10,267 nucleotides of DNA from Elusimicrobia bacterium RIFCSPLOWO2_01_FULL_60_11 (lineage in GTDB: Bacteria; Elusimicrobiota; Elusimicrobia; 2-02-FULL-39-32). Under the pieces are notes generated by a model. That model searched no databases, was not told the origin of the DNA, and saw only the letters and a program-made list of their open reading frames with translations. Both the position numbers and the translations under genes were made by a program. Positions 5,118-10,267 of this stretch are shown piece by piece (within the stretch, counting starts at the first letter, position 1; each line of letters starts with the position of its first letter). The DNA is taken from NCBI GenBank assembly GCA_001800085.1, contig MGUS01000044.1, forward strand, positions 9,983 through 20,249, in the 5' to 3' direction.

Positions 5118-5126
5118 TGCTAGAAT
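5118..5126 (+). promoter_or_regulatory. Extended -10 promoter of the FlgO-like gene
   Basis: TGC-TAGAAT is an extended -10 element with five of six consensus bases. The only -35 candidates (such as TTGCCT at 5096-5101, spacing 19) are weak and overlap the -35 of the opposite promoter. Transcription would start near 5133, leaving a leader of only about five bases before the ATG at 5139 and no room for a Shine-Dalgarno sequence. Confidence 0.55.
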
Positions 5127-5138
5127 GCCCTCAATAAT

Positions 5139-5909
5139 ATGTTGAAAAAAACCGCTTTTTTAACGCTTATTTTGGGCCTATTTTCACCCTTTCTTCAGGC
5201 TGCCGATCCCCTGGATTCGCTTGCCAGACAGGTTGCGCGCGGGCTCAAGAATTCGGGGCTCAAATCCGCCGCGGTCATGGAATTCCAGTATCTGGACGGG
5301 GGCGCAGGCCTGGGAGGCCCCAAAATGCAGGGCGCCCTTGTCGAAGCCCTCGCCAAGGCCGGCGTCGCCGTCTCTTCGATAGCTGCCGTCGAAGCCGCAA
5401 CATCCGCTCTGGGGCTGAACCCGCAGACCGCCTCCAAGAAGGACGAATCTCGCACCGTGGCCCGCAAACTTGGGGCGCAGGCCGTCATACTGGGAGACAT
5501 CAAAGACCTGAGGTCCAAGGTGGAGCTCCACGCCGTCTCCTATGAGACCTCGACCGGGAAGATTGTGGGAGGAGGCGCGCAGACGCTCCGCAAGACCTGG
5601 AAGGACCCCGTCTCCGACTGTGGCGAACTGAGATATTTTGCCCTGACCAACGCCCCCGCCGCGTCCCTCATCGCCCCCGAGAGCGTCAAGTTCGTTTTCG
5701 CCCAGCCCTGGTGGCCGGCCAAACCCATCGGGAAGATATCGTGGAATTTCTGCAAGAAGGACGGCAAGACCCCCAGCGTGAACGACGCCCTCCCGGAACT
5801 CAAGCTGAAGGCTGCCGCCGCGGGCGGGGACACCCTGCAGATCCTGAAAAGCGACCCGGACCCGGGCAACCTGAAGGTCCTCAAAATTGAAGCTCTCATC
5901 CTGCGCTAA
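5139..5909 (+). CDS. FlgO-like secreted protein
   Basis: A 256-residue protein with a signal peptide (MLKKTAFLTLILGLFSPFLQA, cut near residue 21 before ADPLDS). Residues about 24-145 follow the FlgO/CsgG-like pattern: LARQVARGLKNSGLKSAAVMEF, GPKMQGALVEALAKAGV, a linker, then DESRTVARKLGAQAVILGDIKDL and ETSTGKIVGG. Such domains occur in periplasmic or outer-membrane-associated proteins including the flagellar FlgO. The C-terminal ~110 residues are not recognised, though DALPELKLKAAAAGGDTLQIL recalls the ALPELRNRAA-type segment of DUF4156/RcsF-like proteins (weak). There is no lipobox cysteine. The start is fixed by the signal peptide; no Shine-Dalgarno sequence precedes it. It overlaps the DUF1207 gene by 23 bases, so the two are probably co-transcribed and translationally coupled. 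Confidence 0.7.
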   Translation: MLKKTAFLTLILGLFSPFLQAADPLDSLARQVARGLKNSGLKSAAVMEFQYLDGGAGLGGPKMQGALVEALAKAGVAVSSIAAVEAATSALGLNPQTASKKDESRTVARKLGAQAVILGDIKDLRSKVELHAVSYETSTGKIVGGGAQTLRKTWKDPVSDCGELRYFALTNAPAASLIAPESVKFVFAQPWWPAKPIGKISWNFCKKDGKTPSVNDALPELKLKAAAAGGDTLQILKSDPDPGNLKVLKIEALILR

Positions 5910-6738
5910 ACTCCTGCCCGCGGTCCTGTTCCTGACCGCAGGCACGGCCCGCGCGGAATATGTGTTCCTTCCGAGAGGCAACCTCTTCACCCCCCTTCTG
6001 GCCGATCCGAAGGAACCCCGTTTTTCCGCCAACTACCTTTACACGCGCTACGCGCCCCGCGAGACCAAGGGCGCGTCCGTCTCCGCCGGCGGAGAGATCG
6101 GCATCCTGCGCGATGCGGACAAGCCCGAGAACCCGCAGTGGCAATTCGGCGTCTCGGGCGGGGTCTTCTGCGAGTTCGACCTCGATTCCCCTTCCACGGA
6201 CCTCATCAACACGGACTACTCCATCGGCTTCCCCATGACCTTCCGCCAGGGAAAGGCCTCCGTCCGTCTTCGCCCCTATCACCAGAGCTCCCACATGGGC
6301 GATGAGTTCCTGCTCCGCAGCGGCATCCCGAGAATGAATTACTCCTTCAATTCCGTCGAAACTCTCTTCTCCATCGAGGAAGACACGGTGCGGCTCTACG
6401 CGGGCGGGGAATACCTGGCCTGGAGGAACCCCGACACCCTCAAGCGGAACCTGGCCCGCGGCGGCATCGAGGCCCGCTCCCCCCGGCCTTACAGCGCGGG
6501 GCCCCTGGGCACTGTCTGGCTCATCACAGCTGCGGACGTAAAGTCGTGGGAAGAGATGAAATGGTCGCCCGCTTGGAGTGTCAAGGGAGGTTTTGAATTG
6601 ATCGCCCACGGCTTCCCCGGGGATTCGAAGCGCTCCATGAGCTTCCTCGTCATCTACTATGACGGCTTCACGCCTTTCGGGCAGTTCTACGCGGAACGTC
6701 TCAAGTATTGGGGTTTCGGGGTGAGTTTTACTCTTTAG
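5887..6738 (+). CDS. DUF1207 family outer-membrane protein (TTG start)
   Basis: A 283-residue protein starting with TTG at 5887; AAGG (5874-5877) lies 9 bases upstream and the signal peptide (KLSSCAKLLPAVLFLTAGTARA, cut before EY) begins at once. No in-frame ATG occurs before about residue 116. The mature part carries DUF1207 hallmarks: FLPRGNLFTPLLADPKEPRFSA, GVFCEFDLDSPSTDLINTD, IGFPMTFRQG and YHQSSHMGDEFLLR. The protein ends with amphipathic strands (LKYWGFGVSFTL) suiting an outer-membrane barrel. The family's function is not established as far as I know. It overlaps the FlgO-like gene by 23 bases in another frame, indicating one operon, and overlaps the convergent cupin gene by 4 bases, leaving no terminator between them. 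Confidence 0.85.
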   Translation: MKLSSCAKLLPAVLFLTAGTARAEYVFLPRGNLFTPLLADPKEPRFSANYLYTRYAPRETKGASVSAGGEIGILRDADKPENPQWQFGVSGGVFCEFDLDSPSTDLINTDYSIGFPMTFRQGKASVRLRPYHQSSHMGDEFLLRSGIPRMNYSFNSVETLFSIEEDTVRLYAGGEYLAWRNPDTLKRNLARGGIEARSPRPYSAGPLGTVWLITAADVKSWEEMKWSPAWSVKGGFELIAHGFPGDSKRSMSFLVIYYDGFTPFGQFYAERLKYWGFGVSFTL

Positions 6739-7091
6739 TCCCTGTGAACGGTGTCGGGGGAGAAAGCGGGCAGGCAGACCGCGATGTATTCCGCTCCCAG
6801 GTCCGGCGTGCTGTACTGCACCCACTCGCCTTTGTTGACGATGACAGCCTGGCCCGCCTCCACTTCCATCTCGCCTGAACGGGTCTTCACCTTCAGGCAT
6901 CCTTTGAGGACCAGCGTGTACTCGTCGAATTCCGGGGTCTGGCCCGGCTCCACCCAGCCCGCCGGGCTCTGCATGTGGGCCACGCTCGCGGCCGAGGTCA
7001 TGGAATTGACCCTGCCGATGTATTCGCGGATGACCTTGGGCTTGTTGCCCGCCGCTTTCACCTGGGTCGGTTTTTCTATCAGCTGGGCCAT
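6735..7091 (-). CDS. Small cupin-domain protein
   Basis: A 118-residue single-domain cupin. The core motif is EPGQTPEFDEYTLVLKG, followed by EVEAGQAVIVNKGEWVQYSTP and a tail AEYIAVCLPAFSPDTVHRD, which is a recurrent small cupin family with this PGQTPEFDEY signature. The classic His-X-His metal pair of cupin motif 1 is replaced by Gln-Thr-Pro, with Glu and Asp retained nearby, so metal binding is uncertain. It is cytoplasmic; substrate unknown. The ATG at 7091 lies exactly seven bases downstream of a perfect TATAAT, which predicts a leaderless message. The 3' end overlaps the convergent DUF1207 gene by 4 bases. Confidence 0.85.
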   Translation of the reverse strand: MAQLIEKPTQVKAAGNKPKVIREYIGRVNSMTSAASVAHMQSPAGWVEPGQTPEFDEYTLVLKGCLKVKTRSGEMEVEAGQAVIVNKGEWVQYSTPDLGAEYIAVCLPAFSPDTVHRD

Positions 7092-7097
7092 GAGCTC

Positions 7098-7103
7098 ATT
7101 ATA
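7098..7103 (-). promoter_or_regulatory. Consensus -10 placing +1 on the cupin start codon
   Basis: TATAAT on the - strand, with six bases (GAGCTC) before the A of the cupin ATG. No good -35 lies 16-18 bases upstream and there is no TG extension, so promoter strength is unclear. The spacing is that of a leaderless gene. Confidence 0.6.
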
Positions 7104-7126
7104 CGAATTTTATGAGAGCCAGAGGC

Positions 7127-7157
7127 GGGCTGGGTCCCGCTCGAGACGGGCCCAACC
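7127..7157 (-). terminator. Hairpin after the small-protein gene, terminator-like but without a T-tract
   Basis: On the - strand GGGTTGGGCCCG pairs with CGGGACCCAGCCC (about 12 pairs, one G-U and one bulged A) around a 7-base loop. It lies 17 bases after the stop at 7175. There is no T-run after it, so it may be a Rho-dependent end, a processing or stability hairpin, or a weak terminator. Confidence 0.4.
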
Positions 7158-7174
7158 CTTCTGTCTCCCGCGGC

Positions 7175-7348
7175 TTATGCGGCCTCGGCGTTGTCCTGCA
7201 CGAACTGGCGGATGTCCTCGTAGTTCTCCAGGATCAGCCGCGCCTTGCTGAGCCCGAAGGTGAATCCGAACTTGCCGGACATCCCGTTCTTAAGCTCAAT
7301 GGTGGGGTACGTCTTGCCTTCTTTCTCGAAGCTCTTCACGACAACCAT
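7175..7348 (-). CDS. Small hypothetical protein, 57 residues
   Basis: The frame encodes MVVVKSFEKEGKTYPTIELK followed by a KFGFTFGLSKARLIL segment and an acidic helix ENYEDIRQFVQDN, ending AEAA before TAA. A perfect Shine-Dalgarno AAGGAGG (7355-7361) sits six bases before the ATG, the best ribosome binding site in the window. The predicted layout is a short beta hairpin, a Gly/Phe-rich turn and a C-terminal helix. There is no signal peptide, membrane segment or cysteine, so it is a soluble cytoplasmic protein. It lies alone between the coiled-coil gene and the cupin gene, on the same strand. The well-formed start and protein-like composition make it very probably real; I do not recognise the family. 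Confidence 0.82.
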   Translation of the reverse strand: MVVVKSFEKEGKTYPTIELKNGMSGKFGFTFGLSKARLILENYEDIRQFVQDNAEAA

Positions 7349-7375
7349 ATACTACCTCCTTAACAACTCGGATAT

Positions 7376-7391
7376 AGGTTCGTCAGAACCT
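7376..7391. promoter_or_regulatory. Perfect inverted repeat upstream of the small-protein gene
   Basis: AGGTTC-GTCA-GAACCT, a 6-bp stem or dyad with a 4-base centre, 28 bases before the start codon at 7348. Just upstream on the - strand is an AT-rich TTTATACATTAT that could hold a -10. It may be an operator or a 5'-UTR hairpin. Confidence 0.35.
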
Positions 7392-7458
7392 GGGGATAAT
7401 GTATAAAGGTCGCGTCAGAGCGGACAGGGGGGAATTATGTCAACTTGTGTAGAATTGT

Positions 7459-8739
7459 TCAGCGGAGGCGCTGGACCTCTTCTTCCAGGGCATGGATGCG
7501 GGCTGCATACTTGGCCCGCTCCGCGCGGGCATTCCTTTTTTCCTCTTCGTAAAGTTCCATGAATGGCAGGTTCTGGGCGCCGACCCTTTTCCTGAACACC
7601 TCGTGCTCGCGGCACACCTGCCCCAGGTCTTCGAGCTTCCCGGCCAGGTCTCCCGCCTCGATCCGGGCCAGCTTGGCGTCGTGCTGAAGGGCCAGGGCCT
7701 CGTCTCCCATCTCTTTTATTTTTTTCCTGAAGGTCTCATTCTGGGCGGTCAGCAGATCCGCGGTCGCCGATGCCTGGTAAAATCTCTGGTCCTTCGCTGA
7801 AAGGGTCTCTTCCAGCTTGCGGGCCTTCTCCTCATAGATCGCCTTCATGGATTCCGACTCCCGGGCCCGGACGCGCAGGTGCACCAGCACCTCATCCTGG
7901 TTTTTCAGGTCTTCTTTGACGTCAGCGATCTGGGCGGCAAAGTCGCCGTTCTCGGTCTTCAAGCGCTCATTCATCTCTTCGAACGCGGACAGTTCTCCGA
8001 TCCTTTTGCGCGCCTCGTCCAGCTTGGATTCCAGCAGGTCGATCTGCTCCCCATATTTAGTCGATAGAGACCTCCCCATCTCCACACGGGCGGCTTCGAA
8101 ATTTTGTTTGAGCTCCGCGGCCTCCTCTTCCCTTTTCTTAAGCTCTTCGTGATGCCGCTTTTCCATCCCGACCCGGTCCGCCTCAAAATCCGCTTTTAAT
8201 TTTTCAATCTCGTCTTCCCTGCTCTTCACCAGCCCGCGCAGCTGACCGGCGGATTCCTCAAGTGTGCGGCCCATGCGCAGGGCCTGCTCATAAAGGTCTT
8301 TGGATACGGTGTTCTGCAGAGCCCTTTCGCGCTCGTTCAGGGCCTCGGTATAGCGCCGCCCCATCTCTTCGAGCTGTTTTTCCAGGTCCTCGATCCGCGC
8401 GCGGGAGGCCTTCCTTTCCTCGTCCAGGTCCTGGCCCATCTTCTCGAAGCGCAGCTGCTCCTTCAAGGACTTGAACATGTTCTCCATCTCCAGGCGGGCG
8501 TTCTCCCTTTCCTGGAGCAGGATCTCCGCCTTCAAAGCGCGTTCCTTCTCCCTCATGACGTCCTGGTCCAGCTTGGATAACTTGGCCTTCATCTCGTCCA
8601 GCTCCCGGTTCTGGGGTGCTGCGGGCGGGGGTTCCGTGGCGGCTTTGGCCTTGATGGATTCAAAAAGGGGCGGCTCCGCCTTTTCCCTCTCCTCGAGCAT
8701 GCGCAGGATCTTCAATATCTCGTCCTTGCTATCTGCCAT
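7459..8739 (-). CDS. Long coiled-coil protein, third gene of the FliF/FliG-like operon
   Basis: A 426-residue protein rich in Glu, Lys, Arg, Leu and Ala. After a short N-terminal helix (DEILKILRMLEERE) and a Pro/Ala linker (about residues 33-43), nearly all of it is heptad-like coiled coil up to the end (HALEEEVQRLR). There is no signal peptide, membrane helix or enzymatic motif and only one cysteine, so a cytoplasmic rod or scaffold is likely. The start overlaps the FliF/FliG-like gene by 11 bases and GGAGG lies eight bases before the ATG, so it is translationally coupled. In flagellar operons fliF and fliG are followed by fliH, whose product is also elongated and helical, but FliH is about half this length and I see no FliH signature. 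Coiled-coil composition makes homology guesses unsafe. Confidence 0.85.
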   Translation of the reverse strand: MADSKDEILKILRMLEEREKAEPPLFESIKAKAATEPPPAAPQNRELDEMKAKLSKLDQDVMREKERALKAEILLQERENARLEMENMFKSLKEQLRFEKMGQDLDEERKASRARIEDLEKQLEEMGRRYTEALNERERALQNTVSKDLYEQALRMGRTLEESAGQLRGLVKSREDEIEKLKADFEADRVGMEKRHHEELKKREEEAAELKQNFEAARVEMGRSLSTKYGEQIDLLESKLDEARKRIGELSAFEEMNERLKTENGDFAAQIADVKEDLKNQDEVLVHLRVRARESESMKAIYEEKARKLEETLSAKDQRFYQASATADLLTAQNETFRKKIKEMGDEALALQHDAKLARIEAGDLAGKLEDLGQVCREHEVFRKRVGAQNLPFMELYEEEKRNARAERAKYAARIHALEEEVQRLR

Positions 8740-9895
8740 GGGTCATCCCTCCGGTCCCTTTGAATTCCAGCAGCCGGCCCTGGAGCGCGGCGTAAAGCTC
8801 GGGTTTGCGGGATTTGAGGATTTCTAGGATCTCGCTCCGTGAGGCGAGCTCGGTGCCTTCCACGATCTTGGCGATCTGCTCCAGGCCGCCCACCGCGCTG
8901 TTGACCCGGCCTTCGATCTCGTTCTTCAAGCGCTCCAGAACGTCCTTCTCCACGAATCTCACCGATTCCAGGGAGGCGAGCACCTCCACGGTCTTTTCCT
9001 GCGGCAAAAGTTCCAAAAAAGCCCGGCGCGCGTCGTCCCGCAGGTGGGGCACCACCATGGCGATGTTCTCCGCCGGCTCCTGGTGCAGGAGAAAATGGAG
9101 GAGCCCGATCTTCTGCAGGGGGACATCGATCAAAAATCGTCCTTCATAGGGATCCAAACCCCGGGCCGGCAGGAGGTCCACCGCCTTATCGATCTTCTGA
9201 CCCATCTTGTTGAACGCCCGCGTGAATACCCAAAGGGCGAGGAGCGCTACGGCGATCCCGGCCAGGGCGAGCGCCGCCTTTGCCGCCAAGCCGCTCACAA
9301 GGCCCGGGTCGCCCCATATCCTGTGCCAGACCGTGGGCATCTTGACCCGTTCGATGGCCGGCTCGCTTCCGATCAAATCCAGCACCAGGGCGCGTATCTC
9401 CGCCTCTTTTTTCGCCGGGACTCCCCGGTCCAATGAGATCTTCACGCCGATTTTTTTTACGCGCGTGCCCGCCGCGAGAGCGAGCTCGGAGCCGACCGCG
9501 GGAGCCTGAGCGGGCTGCGGCGGGTGTTGGATGATGATGACCTTGCTTTCTTTGGCGGGAGCCGGGGCCTCGCTTTTGGGAAGGAATCCCGGCAGATTGA
9601 GCCGTTTGGAAACTGGGGCTGTCTGAGTCTCCGCCGGCTCCGTTTCAACGGGCGCGGGGGCCGGCGCGGGAGGCTCGAGCGACCTTTCAACGGCCTGCTT
9701 GATCCGGGGGTCCAACGAAAGTTCGGCCTTGACCCAGACGCTGGCTCGGCCCGCCCCCAGCATGTCGTCCAGTTTGGCTTTGAGCTGGCTTTGAAGCGCG
9801 GCGGATATCTTCGTCTCCTCTTCCATCATGCCGGCCCGGGAGAGGACCGCCGGAGACAGGGCCAGGGAAAAGATCAGGACCAGCAGCAGGTTCAT
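8729..9895 (-). CDS. Hybrid membrane protein: FliF C-terminal-like region joined to a FliG middle-domain-like region
   Basis: A 388-residue protein from the ATG at 9895, chosen over a GTG at 9904 because it forms an ATGA overlap with the preceding stop and the signal sequence starts there (MNLLLVLIFSLALSPAVLS). Residues about 30-64 (LKAKLDDMLGAGRASVWVKAELSLDP) and 145-185 (KIGVKISLD, AEIRALVLDLIGSEP, VKMP) resemble the periplasmic C-terminal part of the flagellar MS-ring protein FliF, split by a Pro/Ala loop (75-135) as in FliF. A membrane helix follows at 199-224. Residues about 255-380 match the FliG middle domain (HQEPAENIAMVVPHLRDDARRAFLELLP, GG at 336-337, then a final helix ending RLLEFKG). 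FliF ring-building domains 1-2, FliG-N and the FliG torque domain are absent. Predicted topology: periplasmic N part, one helix, cytoplasmic C part. Likely a ring or scaffold protein of a flagellum-related but non-motor machine (inference). Confidence 0.72.
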   Translation of the reverse strand: MNLLLVLIFSLALSPAVLSRAGMMEEETKISAALQSQLKAKLDDMLGAGRASVWVKAELSLDPRIKQAVERSLEPPAPAPAPVETEPAETQTAPVSKRLNLPGFLPKSEAPAPAKESKVIIIQHPPQPAQAPAVGSELALAAGTRVKKIGVKISLDRGVPAKKEAEIRALVLDLIGSEPAIERVKMPTVWHRIWGDPGLVSGLAAKAALALAGIAVALLALWVFTRAFNKMGQKIDKAVDLLPARGLDPYEGRFLIDVPLQKIGLLHFLLHQEPAENIAMVVPHLRDDARRAFLELLPQEKTVEVLASLESVRFVEKDVLERLKNEIEGRVNSAVGGLEQIAKIVEGTELASRSEILEILKSRKPELYAALQGRLLEFKGTGGMTHGR

Positions 9896-10267
9896 TTGGC
9901 CCACCCTTGCGACCTCATGAAATCCCGCAGCACTTCGTCGTCCGGGTTCAGATAGAGGGCGTTGTCATATTCCTTGCGGGCTTTAACCGTGTCTCCCATG
10001 GCGAAATAGATGGAGCCCAGGCGCGTGCGCGCGATGGACAGGTCCGGCGCCAGCTGGACCAGTTCTTTGCAGACTTCCACGGCCTCTTCGTAGCGTTCGG
10101 CGTCATAGAGCTCGCCCACGATCTTGAGCTTCCTCTTGACTTCCTTTTCGGGGTCTTCCGGTTGGGCATCCGTGTCCAGCTTGCCTATCAGGATGACGTG
10201 GCGGATGAGGTTGTTCAGGCGTTCGTCGTGCCTGCGGTAGAGCTGGACGTAGCGCAGGAGCGTCATG
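9892..10267 (-). CDS. TPR-repeat protein, possibly truncated by the window edge
   Basis: The visible 124 residues include a basic helical start (LLRYVQLYRRHDERLNNLIRH), an acidic linker, and two tetratricopeptide repeats: about residues 49-80 (VGELYDAERYEEAVEVCKEL, ending at Pro of QLAPD) and 83-116 (TRLGSIYFAMGDTVKARKEY, ending at LNPDD). TPRs mediate protein-protein contact. The ATG at 10266 is one base from the window end, so its ribosome binding site cannot be judged and the true start may lie beyond. The stop overlaps the start of the FliF/FliG-like gene in an ATGA, a classic sign of translational coupling, so this protein probably assembles with its two neighbours. Confidence 0.8.
   Translation of the reverse strand, partial: MTLLRYVQLYRRHDERLNNLIRHVILIGKLDTDAQPEDPEKEVKRKLKIVGELYDAERYEEAVEVCKELVQLAPDLSIARTRLGSIYFAMGDTVKARKEYDNALYLNPDDEVLRDFMRSQGWAK

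Noticed and set aside
5896..6900. Long - strand open frames opposite the FlgO-like and DUF1207 genes
   Set aside because: The + strand products have signal peptides and family motifs; the - strand translations have neither and run across two unrelated genes.
7362..7458. TTGACA at 7438-7443 (- strand) as the -35 of the small-protein gene
   Set aside because: The position 17 bases downstream reads GCTCTG, not a -10; the AT-rich -10-like stretch near 7397-7408 is too far away for this -35.

Overview
The window looks like GC-rich chromosomal DNA from a diderm (Gram-negative) bacterium. Three proteins have signal peptides and look outer-membrane-directed (4103-4936, 5139-5909, 5887-6738), and ribosomal protein genes and a tRNA show it is core chromosome. 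The phylum cannot be fixed from this stretch. A cyclic-dinucleotide riboswitch of the Geobacter type, an HcpR/FNR-like regulator beside a hemerythrin, and FliF/FliG-like proteins fit an anaerobic or microaerobic lineage such as Desulfobacterota, Elusimicrobiota or Omnitrophota (inference only). There is no sign of phage, transposon, integrase or CRISPR.

Left part (1-2870): the 3' end of a Crp/Fnr-family regulator gene and a hemerythrin-domain gene lie on the + strand, with a palindrome between them that resembles HcpR/FNR-type operators. On the - strand is an unusual protein that joins a catalytically dead nucleotidyl-cyclase-like domain to a C-terminal CIA30/CBM-like beta-sandwich.

Translation block (2879-4120, - strand): rplJ and rplL have their own promoter, an L10 autoregulatory leader with an attenuator and a strong terminator. 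A tRNA-Pro(UGG) gene begins one base after that terminator's T-tract. The usual neighbours rplK, rplA, rpoB and rpoC are absent.

Middle (4103-7091): a predicted outer-membrane beta-barrel gene on the - strand is preceded by a consensus sigma-70 promoter and a leader that folds like a GEMM-I riboswitch of the 3',3'-cGAMP (Ib) subtype, followed by a terminator and a competing antiterminator. This is the most striking regulatory element in the window. Divergent from it are a FlgO-like periplasmic or lipid-surface protein gene and a DUF1207 outer-membrane protein gene, which overlap. A cupin gene converges on them and appears to be leaderless.

Right part (7175-10267, - strand): a 57-residue small protein with a perfect ribosome binding site, then a tight operon (in transcription order) of a TPR protein, a membrane protein that looks like a FliF C-terminal region joined directly to a FliG middle domain, and a long coiled-coil protein. 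No other flagellar gene is visible, so this trio may be a flagellar-derived or flagellum-like apparatus that has not been described.
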